DNA of 64,000 nt. It comes from Metabacillus arenae (GTDB lineage: Bacteria; Bacillota; Bacilli; Bacillales; Bacillaceae). Position 1 is the stretch's first letter, and every line of letters starts with the position of its first letter. This document shows, in pieces, positions 34,652-43,546 of this stretch. A program made the translations under genes and the position numbers. The notes beneath the pieces are model-generated. The model made no database searches and was not told the DNA's origin. It worked only from the letters and a program-made list of their open reading frames with translations. The stretch spans positions 1 to 64,000 of the forward strand of contig NZ_JACXAI010000004.1 in assembly GCF_014773385.1 (NCBI RefSeq), read 5' to 3'.

Positions 34652-36322
34652 ATGAAAATCTTTCAATTTTTATTTAGTCATTCTAGAAAAAATATCATTT
34701 TTGCCCTTTTAGCAGGAATTGTGAGCGGCGGGTGCAGCACTGGTGTAATCGCCCTTATTAATAATGTGCTAAATACAGAGGGAACTAGCAGTTTTCCACT
34801 GATTATAGGGTTTATTGGTTTATGTTTAATGACGCTTTTTAGCAGTTTATTATCAGGTTACTTGCTTATTCGTCTTGCTCAAGGTTCCATTATCCAGTTA
34901 AGACTGAACCTCAGCAAAAGAATTCTATCAACTCCTTTGCGGAAATTAGAAGAACAAGGTTCTCATCGTTTGCTTGCTGTTTTGACGGATGACGTTATGT
35001 CGATCATGAATGCCATTACTGTAAGCCCGATGCTTGTTATTAATTTAGTTATTGTTCTAGGGTGTTTTGGATATATGGGGTGGCTTTCGCTTCCTGTCCT
35101 AGCGATTGGGCTCGCTTTTATGGGAATTGCGTTTATCAGCTACCAGGTTCTTATGAAATTCGCCAATAAATCTTTACTTCAGGCACGGGAGGAGCAGGAC
35201 GAGCTTTTTGATCATTTTAATGCCTTAACCAGAGGTACTAAAGAGTTAAAAACGAACAAAAAACGCAGGATTGCTTTCTTCAATGAGGAGTTAATTCCAA
35301 CTATTAAAGGCGTGTATCGGAGTACTGTAAAAGGAATGACGATCTATACAGCAGCCGGGAATTGGGGGCAATTACTTTTCCTTTTCTTTATTGGCATCGT
35401 CATATTTGTAGGCCCGAGCCTGAATACGGTAACTTCTGAAGTTTTAATTGGCTACACATTAGCTATTTTGTACATGATTACACCTTTAGTTACAATCCTG
35501 AATGTCCTGCCGAATTTCGGTAGAGCAAATATCTCATTGAAAAAGATAGAGAGCCTTGGATTGTCATTAGAGGATAAGTCGTTAATCGAGGAAGCAGATC
35601 CTATTGAAACTAGCTTTCAAATACTTAAGGTTAATAAATTGACTCATCAGTATTACCGGGAAAAGGAAGATCTCAACTTCACCTTAAATATTGAAAATTT
35701 GGTTTTTACTCCGGGCGAGATTGTATATTTAGTCGGGGGGAACGGCAGCGGCAAAACAACCATTGCCAAGATGATTACCGGCCTGTATTTGCCGGAAACA
35801 GGCTCAATATATGTAGATGGACAGGAAATTACGAGCAGCAATATAGACAAGTATCGTCAGCTGTTTTCAGTCGTTTTCAGTGATTTTTATCTTTTTAACA
35901 ACTTGTTGGGCATAGATTCTTCAAAACAAGAAGAAGAGGCACAGAATTATTTGGACCTGCTTCAGTTAAATCATAAGGTTAAGCTGGAAAATGGAAGATT
36001 CTCGACAACCGAATTATCACAAGGACAGAGAAAAAGATTGGCTTTGTTAACAGCATATTTGGAAGACCGCTCCTTTTATGTGTTCGACGAATGGGCTGCA
36101 GATCAAGATCCGATATTCAAAGAAATTTTTTATACGAAGCTTCTTCCTGACCTAAAAAGCAGAGGGAAAACAGTTCTTGTAATAACCCACGATGACCAAT
36201 ATTTCGATTTGGCAGAAAGAATTATCAAAGTAGATTATGGTCAAATCATCAGCGATACTAAAACCGGCGAAGATAACGGGGAGAATAATAGGGCATTGAA
36301 GGAACTGGTTAGCGAGTATTAG
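34652..36322 (+). CDS. Peptide-export ABC transporter, SyrD/PvdE-like
   Basis: A 556-residue half transporter with six predicted membrane segments (residues about 10-300) fused to an ATPase domain. The ATPase shows Walker A GGNGSGKTT, the signature LSQGQRKRLALL and a Walker B region FYVFDEWAADQDP. The WAADQDP sequence after Walker B is typical of the cyclic-peptide/siderophore exporter group (SyrD, PvdE, YojI). It directly follows NRPS 4 and should export the product or a precursor through the membrane. It would act as a homodimer. Confidence 0.9.
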   Translation: MKIFQFLFSHSRKNIIFALLAGIVSGGCSTGVIALINNVLNTEGTSSFPLIIGFIGLCLMTLFSSLLSGYLLIRLAQGSIIQLRLNLSKRILSTPLRKLEEQGSHRLLAVLTDDVMSIMNAITVSPMLVINLVIVLGCFGYMGWLSLPVLAIGLAFMGIAFISYQVLMKFANKSLLQAREEQDELFDHFNALTRGTKELKTNKKRRIAFFNEELIPTIKGVYRSTVKGMTIYTAAGNWGQLLFLFFIGIVIFVGPSLNTVTSEVLIGYTLAILYMITPLVTILNVLPNFGRANISLKKIESLGLSLEDKSLIEEADPIETSFQILKVNKLTHQYYREKEDLNFTLNIENLVFTPGEIVYLVGGNGSGKTTIAKMITGLYLPETGSIYVDGQEITSSNIDKYRQLFSVVFSDFYLFNNLLGIDSSKQEEEAQNYLDLLQLNHKVKLENGRFSTTELSQGQRKRLALLTAYLEDRSFYVFDEWAADQDPIFKEIFYTKLLPDLKSRGKTVLVITHDDQYFDLAERIIKVDYGQIISDTKTGEDNGENNRALKELVSEY

Positions 36323-36359
36323 AGATTAGAAGAATTCTTCCTTTAAAGGAGGTGAGAAA

Positions 36360-36575
36360 ATGAGTCAATCCAAGATCTTATACAGGGTGGTATTTAATCA
36401 TGAGGAACAATATTCCATATGGCCAGCCCATAAGGCAGTGCCTGCTGGGTGGACTGAAGAAGGCACAGTAGGAGAAAAAGAAGAGTGCTTAAAGCATATC
36501 GAAAAAGTTTGGACAGATATGAGGCCGCTCAGTTTACGCGAGCATTTGAAATCCCCTGAGATTAATAGAGTTTAA
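36360..36575 (+). CDS. MbtH-like protein
   Basis: A 71-residue MbtH-family protein, a small partner that binds NRPS adenylation domains and aids their folding and activity. The signature is complete: [19 protein letters not shown], then a [26 protein letters not shown] pattern. AAAGGAGG precedes the ATG. Its presence suggests that at least one A domain of the cluster is MbtH-dependent. Confidence 0.96.
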   Translation: MSQSKILYRVVFNHEEQYSIWPAHKAVPAGWTEEGTVGEKEECLKHIEKVWTDMRPLSLREHLKSPEINRV

Positions 36576-36615
36576 TGTTTGTTTACTACAAGGAAGTGTA
36601 TTTGGGGGGACAGTC

Positions 36616-37356
36616 ATGTTTAAAGGTCAAAAAATAATTGTGACTGGTGGTTCGAGGGGAATAGGCAGAGCGACAGTAGAGGCTTTAGCAAAAGATGGAG
36701 CTCATGTTGCTTTTACTTATTACAGTAACCACCAAGCAGCAGAAGAAGTGTATGAAGCAACAAGGGGTTTTAAAGGGCAGGTAAGGGGATTTCAGGCCAA
36801 TGCGAAATCCCTAATAGAGACAAAAGAAGCAGTGAAAGAGATGAAAGAATTCCTCGGCGGTCTTGATTCGCTAGTCATAAATGCAGGGGTAAACAAAGAC
36901 ACGCCTCTTCTAATGATGAAGGAGGAAGATTGGGATAATGTAATCTCCACTAACTTAGGCGGTACATTCAATTTTGCCAAATCAGTCATTTATGAAATGA
37001 TGAGGCAAAAACGTGGAAAGATCGTATGCATCACATCTGTAAGCGGAATAAAAGGCATTCCCGGTCAGACGAATTACTCTTCCTCCAAGGCGGCGCAAAT
37101 CGGTTTTGTACGGTCTTTGTCTAAGGAAGTTGCCAGGTATAACATTAATGTGAATGCAATTGCACCCGGATTTATAGAAACGGATATGTGGCATTCAATT
37201 GATCAAGTGAAACGAGAAGAGCTTTTGAAAGAAATTCCGCTAGGCAGACCGGGTTCACTTGAAGAGATCTCTGAAACGATTAAATTTTTGCTTTCTCCGT
37301 ATGCAGGTTATATGACAGGAAGCGTATTGGTTATGGATGGCGGACTTAGCTCCTAG
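36616..37356 (+). CDS. fabG: 3-oxoacyl-ACP reductase (KR), FabG-like
   Basis: A 246-residue short-chain dehydrogenase that reduces 3-oxoacyl-ACP with NADPH. Visible motifs: cofactor loop TGGSRGIGRA (11-20), NAG at 90-92 (VINAGVN), catalytic Ser in ITSVSG, and YSSSKAA giving the Tyr-x-x-x-Lys pair. It is the first gene of a KR-ACP-KS-CLF-DH cassette placed after the NRPS genes, so it probably works on the growing acyl chain of the lipid part rather than in housekeeping fatty acid synthesis. The preceding GGGGGGACAGTC gives an acceptable ribosome binding site. Confidence 0.88.
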   Translation: MFKGQKIIVTGGSRGIGRATVEALAKDGAHVAFTYYSNHQAAEEVYEATRGFKGQVRGFQANAKSLIETKEAVKEMKEFLGGLDSLVINAGVNKDTPLLMMKEEDWDNVISTNLGGTFNFAKSVIYEMMRQKRGKIVCITSVSGIKGIPGQTNYSSSKAAQIGFVRSLSKEVARYNINVNAIAPGFIETDMWHSIDQVKREELLKEIPLGRPGSLEEISETIKFLLSPYAGYMTGSVLVMDGGLSS

Positions 37357-37410
37357 ACTAACAGTAAATGGAAATTTATAATTTTACTAAAAAAATGGAG
37401 GCTTATACTC

Positions 37411-37674
37411 ATGACAAATTTAAAAGAAGAACTAAGAAATATTATTGCAGATGTGATCGAGGATGAGGAGTTTGCAGATACAGATGATTTTGTAATGAAT
37501 CTTGGGGTAGATTCTATGATGGCACTTGAAATCATCGCTCAAATTGAACAAAACTATAATATCACAGTTAGTGAAGAATATGTGACAAGAATCAGATCCT
37601 TAAACGAGGTACATGAATTGGTCGTCGAATTGCTTGAATCTAAAGGTGCAAAGGAAGAACAAGTAAATGCCTAA
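37411..37674 (+). CDS. Acyl carrier protein, type II
   Basis: An 87-residue carrier protein. The phosphopantetheine attachment site is Ser35 in LGVDSMMALEII. Acidic helices on either side are as in ACPs (DVIEDEEFADTDDF). It is distinct from a housekeeping AcpP (LGADSLDTVE). Its last codons overlap the KS start by eight bases, showing tight coupling. It would carry the chain made by the neighbouring ketosynthase pair. Confidence 0.9.
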   Translation: MTNLKEELRNIIADVIEDEEFADTDDFVMNLGVDSMMALEIIAQIEQNYNITVSEEYVTRIRSLNEVHELVVELLESKGAKEEQVNA

Positions 37675-38887
37675 AAGAATAGTAGTAACTGGAATTGGCG
37701 TGCTTTCTCCAATCGGTTCTACTAAAGGCGAGTTTTGGAACAATTTATGCGAAGGAAAGGTTGGGACAAAACAGGATGTCCAAGCCTTTAATACAGAAAA
37801 GTTTGATGTGCATATTGGCGGAGAAGTAAAAGATTTTGATCCCAACCCATTTTTTGAGCATCTGAATCCCAATGAATTTGGAAGAACGACTCAATTAGCA
37901 GTAGCAGCAGCTAAAATGGCCCTTCAGGATGCAGAAATCGACATAAGCGAACTATCTGAAGAAGCAGCTGTATGCATTGGAACAACAATGGGCAACAACT
38001 CTGTTATTGAAAGCCATCATAATTTACTAGAGCAAGAAAATAAACCTGCTGATCCTAAATTTATATCCCATTATCCTTTAAATATGATATCAGCAGCTGT
38101 TGCCGAGGAATTAGAATGCGAAGGAACATGCATGGTTATTCCGACAGCTTGTGCAGCAGGAAACTATGCCATTGGATTAGGGAAAGACCTGCTGGAAGAT
38201 GAAAAGGCTAAAATCGCAATTGTAGGCGGCGCTGATGCGATGTCACGGGTTATTTATACAACGTTCCATCGCTTAGGAGCATTATCAGAGGATGCCTCCA
38301 AGCCTTTTGATAAAAATCGTAACGGAATCAATGTAAGTGAAGGAGCAGGCATGTTGATTTTAGAGGAATACGAGCATGCCATGAAAAGAGGTGCCCGAAT
38401 ATATGCTGAGCTGAAAGGGTATGGCCTCGCTTGTGATGCACATCATCCCACAGCCCCCCATCCTGAAGGGGAAGGTGCCGTACATGCTATCCAAGAAGCG
38501 TTACGGGATGCAAGGCTCTCTTTAGATGATATTTCTTATATTAATGCCCATGGAACAGGTACGCGAGCGAACGACCATACCGAATCCATTGCGATTAAGA
38601 CTGTTTTTGGGGACAAGGCTGAAACGATCCCGGTAAGTTCCATCAAATCCATGCTTGGCCATACGATGGGAGCGGCGAGTGCTATAGAAGCAGTTTGCTG
38701 CACATTAGCCATTTACGAATCTGTTATTCCTCCAACAATGAATTATGAGGAACCTGACCCTGACTGTGTTCAGAACGTAGTACCGAATAAAAAGCTGCTT
38801 GCCACAGTTGATTATGCTTTAAGTAATTCCTTTGCATTTGGAGGAAATATATCCAATATTATCCTGGGAAGGTGTACCCATGCATGA
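37667..38887 (+). CDS. Beta-ketoacyl-ACP synthase (KS), FabF-like, type II PKS
   Basis: A 406-residue ketosynthase of the FabF/KS-alpha group. The catalytic triad is intact: Cys162 in PTACAAGNYAIG, His in NAHGTGT and His in MLGHTMGAAS. It would condense malonyl-ACP with the growing chain. It overlaps ACP upstream and the CLF-like gene downstream, each by eight bases, which is typical for proteins made in equal amounts. In a Bacillus NRPS cluster such a dedicated KS/CLF pair is unusual. Confidence 0.92.
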   Translation: MPKRIVVTGIGVLSPIGSTKGEFWNNLCEGKVGTKQDVQAFNTEKFDVHIGGEVKDFDPNPFFEHLNPNEFGRTTQLAVAAAKMALQDAEIDISELSEEAAVCIGTTMGNNSVIESHHNLLEQENKPADPKFISHYPLNMISAAVAEELECEGTCMVIPTACAAGNYAIGLGKDLLEDEKAKIAIVGGADAMSRVIYTTFHRLGALSEDASKPFDKNRNGINVSEGAGMLILEEYEHAMKRGARIYAELKGYGLACDAHHPTAPHPEGEGAVHAIQEALRDARLSLDDISYINAHGTGTRANDHTESIAIKTVFGDKAETIPVSSIKSMLGHTMGAASAIEAVCCTLAIYESVIPPTMNYEEPDPDCVQNVVPNKKLLATVDYALSNSFAFGGNISNIILGRCTHA

Positions 38888-40106
38888 AAATGATCCGATA
38901 GTCGTCACAGGTATTGGGAAAGTAACGCACCTTGGCTGTGATGTCGAACAGTTTTGGGACGTTATGTTTGAAGAAGAAACAGACAAACTCGTTTTGTCTA
39001 AATTACAAGAACTTCGCCGGCAAAAAACCTTTATGGTAGGAGATAACTGGAATCCTAAGGAATTATTAGGACAGCGAGGGTTGAGGTTTATGGTTCCCGC
39101 TACCAAGTATCTTATGGGCGCAACGAAGCTTGCTTTAAAACATGCTCAGCTTTTGGATTCTATGCCTGCCCCCAAAGAACTTGGAATCGTGGTGGGGTGT
39201 AACTTTACTGGGATGGAATCAGCAATCGATTATGACCAGACCACCATATCCGATGGCCCTAAATTTGTCAGTCCAATGCAAGCCCCTAATGCTTTGGGCA
39301 ATTCCCCTGCCTCGCAGATGGGAATCAAATTCAATGCCCAGGCGAGTAATACGACGCTTGCTACAGGAAAGTGTGCAGGACTCGATGCACTTGGATACGG
39401 TATTAATTTAATTCAAAAGAAAAGAGCGAATTATGTCATTGTTGGCGGAGTCGAACACCTGAATGAAAATATCGTTTGGCTGTATGAACAATCCAAATTG
39501 TTGCCGTCAGTTTATAGTGACAAGCAGGGCATCCCTTTTTCCTCCGAATCAGCAGGTTTGATTGCTAGTGAAGGAGCAGGTGTGGTGGTACTTGAAAGAC
39601 GATCGAGCGCCTTAGCTAGAGGAGCAGCTATTTGGGGAGAGGTTGCAAACTGGGAAAGCGGATTTTCTTTGAACCGAAAGAGCGGGCATCGTACAAAAAC
39701 ACTGAAAAGAACATTAACCAGGCTTCTAACAAGTGCAACACTTTCCCCGAATGAAGTTGATCTCATTATATCAGGAGCAAATGGATATGTTGAGATGGAC
39801 GAGATTGAAAGAGATGTATTAGGAGAAATGTTTGATAGCGAAAAGACATCTATCTACCCTGTCAAAAGGATCATAGGCGAGTCCTTCGGAGCAAGCGGAT
39901 TGCTTCAGCTTATAGCAGGACTAGGGGTATTGGCAAAACAAAAGCTTCCAGCAGACACAAACCTTAGGGAAGTTCATTTGCAGCCTGTCTCAACTACAGC
40001 TGGAGGAAGTCTTGAAAGATCATTCCAGAACAATCCAGACCGTATTCTCTTAACATCCCAGAATTATTCAGGGGAAATGAGTGCTGTCCTTGTTCGAAAT
40101 GTCTAA
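38880..40106 (+). CDS. Chain-length-factor-like KS (KS-beta) lacking catalytic residues
   Basis: A 408-residue KS homologue whose active site is lost. In gapless alignment to the neighbouring KS, Cys becomes Lys (TGKCAG, with a Cys one place later), the first His becomes Asn (GANGY) and the second becomes Glu (IIGESFGASG). That is the pattern of a chain length factor, the non-catalytic partner of type II PKS ketosynthases. The ATG at 38880 overlaps the KS stop and has GGAAGGTG upstream; the longer in-frame start inside the KS gene is unlikely. It probably forms a heterodimer with the KS and sets chain length. Confidence 0.87.
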   Translation: MHENDPIVVTGIGKVTHLGCDVEQFWDVMFEEETDKLVLSKLQELRRQKTFMVGDNWNPKELLGQRGLRFMVPATKYLMGATKLALKHAQLLDSMPAPKELGIVVGCNFTGMESAIDYDQTTISDGPKFVSPMQAPNALGNSPASQMGIKFNAQASNTTLATGKCAGLDALGYGINLIQKKRANYVIVGGVEHLNENIVWLYEQSKLLPSVYSDKQGIPFSSESAGLIASEGAGVVVLERRSSALARGAAIWGEVANWESGFSLNRKSGHRTKTLKRTLTRLLTSATLSPNEVDLIISGANGYVEMDEIERDVLGEMFDSEKTSIYPVKRIIGESFGASGLLQLIAGLGVLAKQKLPADTNLREVHLQPVSTTAGGSLERSFQNNPDRILLTSQNYSGEMSAVLVRNV

Positions 40107-40128
40107 TTGATTATTTAGGGGTGAAGGC

Positions 40129-40587
40129 GTGAGACCTTATCTAAACTATGACCAAGTAAAAAATATGCTGCCGCAAAAATATCCATTTATTTTCATAGAT
40201 CAAGTTATAGAGGTTGAACCGGATAAAAGGATTGTTTGTATTAAAAACCTTACTGGAAATGAATCCTTTTTTCAGGGGCACTTTCCAGAGAATGCCGTTT
40301 TCCCAGGAGTTTTAATTATAGAGGCGATGGCTCAATCTGCCATATTGCTAAGTAAAATAAGTCTTGGTGAAGAAAATGATGAAGAGCAAGCCTTCCTGCT
40401 TGCAGGTACCAAAAGCAGATTTATTCATCCAGCTTTTCCTGGTGATCAGATCAGGTTTAAAACAGAATTAATCAAAAGCACGAAACTAGGAGGAATAGTA
40501 AGTTCTTCTGCGTGGGTCGAAGATGTAGAAATTGCGAAGGCGGATCTTACATTTGCGATTTCCAGCAAAGAAAAAATACTAGTTTAA
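40129..40587 (+). CDS. fabZ: 3-hydroxyacyl-ACP dehydratase, FabZ-type
   Basis: A 152-residue hotdog-fold dehydratase. The signature is clear: LPQKYPFIFIDQV, then QGHFPENAVFPGVLIIEAMAQ with catalytic His and Glu. It removes water from 3-hydroxyacyl-ACP to give a trans-2-enoyl chain. With no enoyl reductase in the cluster, repeated cycles would give conjugated double bonds unless the housekeeping FabI acts. The start is GTG 40129 after AGGGGTGAAGGC. It sits between the CLF and aminotransferase genes in the same operon. Confidence 0.9.
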   Translation: MRPYLNYDQVKNMLPQKYPFIFIDQVIEVEPDKRIVCIKNLTGNESFFQGHFPENAVFPGVLIIEAMAQSAILLSKISLGEENDEEQAFLLAGTKSRFIHPAFPGDQIRFKTELIKSTKLGGIVSSSAWVEDVEIAKADLTFAISSKEKILV

Positions 40588-40598
40588 GGAGAGGTAAA

Positions 40599-41966
40599 AT
40601 GGCTTTTGCAAATATTAGAACGGAGTTACCAGGACCGAAATCTAACAGGATACTTGAAAATAAACACGCGGTTGCACGTGCCTTTGGGACCTTTGTTCCT
40701 TCTATTATTGATTATGCAAAAGGGGCGAGGGTTTGGGATATTGATGGAAATGTGTTTTTAGATTTAGCAGGCGGAGTGGGTAGTCTGAATGTCGGCCATA
40801 GTCACCCGAAAGTGGTAGAAACAATCAAGCGGGAGGCAGAACGATTTACACATACAGATTTTACCGTTATTCCTTATGAATCCTACATTAAACTTGCAGA
40901 GCGACTATGCAGTAAGGTTCCTGGTAAGGAAACCAAAAAGGCAGCTTTCTTTAATTCAGGTACAGAAGCAGTTGAAAATGCAATAAAAATTGCCCGGAAA
41001 GCGACCGGTAAAAGAGGAATTATTTGTTTTGATGGTGCATTCCATGGGAGAACCATGCTTTCTCTATCACTAACAAGTAAAGTGAATCCTTATAAAGAAA
41101 ATATGGGCCCTTTTTTCAATGACATTTATCGTGTGCCTTTTCCAAATGTGTATCGCTGGAATGGAACCAGCAATCCGGAGATTGTGTCAGAACAAGCTCT
41201 TGAAAGTTTAAATAATCTATTTATGACCCAGATTCCTCCTAGTGAAGTCGCTGCTCTAATCGTCGAACCGATCCAGGGTGAAGCGGGCTTCATTACACCG
41301 CCGCAAAACTATCTGAGAGAAGTGCAAAAAATTTGTAATGAGCATGGCATTATTTTTATCACCGATGAAGTGCAAACCGGTTACGGGCGAACTGGTGAAT
41401 TCCTGGCATCTGACTATTTCGGTATTGAACCGGATATCATCACTCTCGGAAAGTCTATTGCAGGAGGACTTCCGTTATCAGCTGTTATTGGCAAAGAAAG
41501 CATTATGGACAGCGCAGGTGATGGAGCGGTCGGCGGCACCTTTGTGGGGAACCCTATTTCCTGCGCAGCGGGCCTTGCGGTTTTAGATATTTATGAAGAA
41601 GAAAACTTAGGAGAGAAGGCAAAGCAGATTGGTCTTCTCATTGAACAAAAAATCTATTCTTTAAAGAAAAAGTCAGCACTAATTGGGGAAATTAGAGGGG
41701 CAGGGGCCATGATGGCTTTTGAATTGGTACGGGATCATTCTACCTTAGAACCAGCTGACAAAGAAACGATGGAAATCATACAGCGCTGCATGCATAAAGG
41801 AGTTATTCTGTTCAAAGCGGGTCTCTATAATAATGTACTGCGGTTCCTAGTTCCGCTTGTCATTTCAGAGGAGGAACTTCTTGAAGCACTAGACATAATT
41901 GAAGAATGTATTATGGAAGTAACAAAAGAAAATGAATCACGCATCATGGTCGGATCAGGGAGGTAA
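40599..41966 (+). CDS. Class III PLP aminotransferase, GabT-like
   Basis: A 455-residue fold-type I aminotransferase of class III. It has GTEAVENAIKIAR and FDGAFHGRT (PLP phosphate loop), FITDEVQTGYGRTGEF with the PLP-pyridine Asp, and the Schiff-base lysine in TLGKSIAGGLPLSAVIG. Overall it looks like 4-aminobutyrate or lysine/ornithine omega-aminotransferases. ATG 40599 has AAGGAGAGG. It is followed two bases later by an aldehyde dehydrogenase, so the aldehyde produced is probably oxidised. A role in making an unusual amino acid for the NRPS is inference; the substrate is unknown. Confidence 0.85.
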   Translation: MAFANIRTELPGPKSNRILENKHAVARAFGTFVPSIIDYAKGARVWDIDGNVFLDLAGGVGSLNVGHSHPKVVETIKREAERFTHTDFTVIPYESYIKLAERLCSKVPGKETKKAAFFNSGTEAVENAIKIARKATGKRGIICFDGAFHGRTMLSLSLTSKVNPYKENMGPFFNDIYRVPFPNVYRWNGTSNPEIVSEQALESLNNLFMTQIPPSEVAALIVEPIQGEAGFITPPQNYLREVQKICNEHGIIFITDEVQTGYGRTGEFLASDYFGIEPDIITLGKSIAGGLPLSAVIGKESIMDSAGDGAVGGTFVGNPISCAAGLAVLDIYEEENLGEKAKQIGLLIEQKIYSLKKKSALIGEIRGAGAMMAFELVRDHSTLEPADKETMEIIQRCMHKGVILFKAGLYNNVLRFLVPLVISEEELLEALDIIEECIMEVTKENESRIMVGSGR

Positions 41967-41968
41967 GA

Positions 41969-43477
41969 ATGGCTATTAATTGCAAGAACTTTATAGGTGG
42001 AAATTGGAAGGCTGGCAGCAGTTTAGAAGTGATCGAAAATATGAATCCTGTTAACTTCGAGAAGGTATCTGAAGCAAACATATCTTCAGCAGACGATGTG
42101 CTGGAGGCCATTCAACATGCTGAGGCGGCCTTTTATAAGTGGAAAAGCATTCCTGCTCCCAATAGAGGGGAAATATTGTACAGGATTGGTGAAGTATTAA
42201 AGGAAAGAAAGCATAAATTAGCCGAGTTGATAACACTGGAAATAGGTAAGACGAAGGTAGAAGCAGAAGGAGAAGTGCAGGAAGCTATTGATATGGCCTA
42301 TTACATGGCTGGTGAAGGAAGAAGAATGTTTGGCCAAACGATTCCATCTGAACTTCCGAATAAATGGGCTATGTCGGTCCGCGAACCAGTGGGTGTAATT
42401 GGTGCTATCAGTGCATTCAATTTTCCAGTTGCAGTCCCATCGTGGAAAATATTCCCTTCTTTAATTTTAGGAAATACAGTCATTTGGAAGCCTTCATTGG
42501 AAACGTCAGCGATATCAAATGAATTCATGCGTTGCTTTGAAGAAGGCGGCTTGCCGCCGGGAGTATTAAATCTTATTCTGGGTGGACAGGAAGCTGGCCA
42601 GACAATTGTGGAAGACCCTAGAGTTGTACACATTTCGTTTACAGGTTCGACAGAGACCGGAAGAAAGGTTTACCAGCAAGCTGCCGGTCATTTAAAAAGA
42701 GTCTCTCTTGAACTAGGCGGCAAGAACGCTGTAATCGTTTTGAAAGACGCAAATTTGGAATTGGCTGCTGATGGAGTTGTATGGGCAGCGTTTGGTACAA
42801 GCGGACAGCGCTGTACATCAGCAAGCCGTGTAATTGTTGAAGAAGAAATTTATGAAGCCTTCATTGAAAAGCTGATCCAAAAGACGTCTAACCTGACAGT
42901 CGGTGACGGCCGAAATGATGGAGTAGACGTGGGACCGCTGATCAACGAGAATGCTGTACAAAAGATGGAGTCCTATATTGCTTCCGCGAAGGAGAGTGGT
43001 TCAGAAATCCTTCATGGCGGCAAAAGATATCAGAAAAAGCAAGGACATTTTTTCCAGCCTACCATAATTGGACCAGTTGATTCAGAAAATAGATTAGTGA
43101 AAGAAGAAATTTTCGGTCCAATTTTAAGTGTGATCAAAGCAGAAGATTTTAATCATGCCTTGCAGATCAATAATGCCAGTAGGTACGGGTTGTCTACTGC
43201 GTTGTTTACCAAGGATGTAAATGATGCTTTTAAAGGAATCCGTGAAATGGACACAGGTATCGTATATGTCAATCACGGAACAACGGGTGCAGAAATCCAG
43301 CTGCCTTTTGGTGGGACAAAAGACACTGGAAATGGACTGCGGGAAGCTGGCCAGGCTGCCTTAGATGCATTCAGTGAATGGAAAAGTGTATATGTGGATT
43401 ACAGCAACCAGCTTCAAAGAGCTCAAATTGATACAGACCAATTATTTAGTCATTTGATTCAAGATGAAACGAATTAA
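41969..43477 (+). CDS. Aldehyde dehydrogenase (semialdehyde dehydrogenase-like)
   Basis: A 502-residue NAD(P)-dependent aldehyde dehydrogenase. The family elements are AFNFPVAVPSWK, SFTGSTETGRKV (cofactor loop), LELGGKNA with the general-base Glu, and GQRCTSASR with the catalytic Cys. The C-terminus VYVDYSNQLQRAQID and FNFPVAV recall ALDH7-type aminoadipate/piperidine-6-carboxylate dehydrogenases, although the family is hard to fix by eye. With the aminotransferase just upstream it could turn an amine-bearing substrate into an acid, for example lysine to 2-aminoadipate. Last gene of the operon. Confidence 0.83.
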   Translation: MAINCKNFIGGNWKAGSSLEVIENMNPVNFEKVSEANISSADDVLEAIQHAEAAFYKWKSIPAPNRGEILYRIGEVLKERKHKLAELITLEIGKTKVEAEGEVQEAIDMAYYMAGEGRRMFGQTIPSELPNKWAMSVREPVGVIGAISAFNFPVAVPSWKIFPSLILGNTVIWKPSLETSAISNEFMRCFEEGGLPPGVLNLILGGQEAGQTIVEDPRVVHISFTGSTETGRKVYQQAAGHLKRVSLELGGKNAVIVLKDANLELAADGVVWAAFGTSGQRCTSASRVIVEEEIYEAFIEKLIQKTSNLTVGDGRNDGVDVGPLINENAVQKMESYIASAKESGSEILHGGKRYQKKQGHFFQPTIIGPVDSENRLVKEEIFGPILSVIKAEDFNHALQINNASRYGLSTALFTKDVNDAFKGIREMDTGIVYVNHGTTGAEIQLPFGGTKDTGNGLREAGQAALDAFSEWKSVYVDYSNQLQRAQIDTDQLFSHLIQDETN

Positions 43478-43491
43478 AACTTTTTTATGAT

Positions 43492-43526
43492 GGGGTGTCA
43501 AGAAAGAGACGCCCCTTATTTTTTCT
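43492..43526. terminator. Terminator at the end of the NRPS operon
   Basis: GGGGTGTC (43492-43499) pairs with GACGCCCC (43508-43515), with one G-T pair, followed by TTATTTTTTCTCTCTT. It separates the operon from the convergent - strand genes. Confidence 0.75.
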
Positions 43527-43546
43527 CTCTTAAAATAGCTTTTTCA

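Noticed and set aside
38832-38880. Longer N-terminus for the CLF-like gene and similar extended starts at 655, 9020, 28132, 40512, 51560, 55485, 57976 and 59323
   Set aside because: These upstream starts lie inside ribosome binding sites or preceding genes, and family alignments start at the downstream codons given.
39142-39411. 89-residue + strand frame inside the CLF-like gene
   Set aside because: Out-of-frame reading of the CLF coding sequence; no ribosome binding site.
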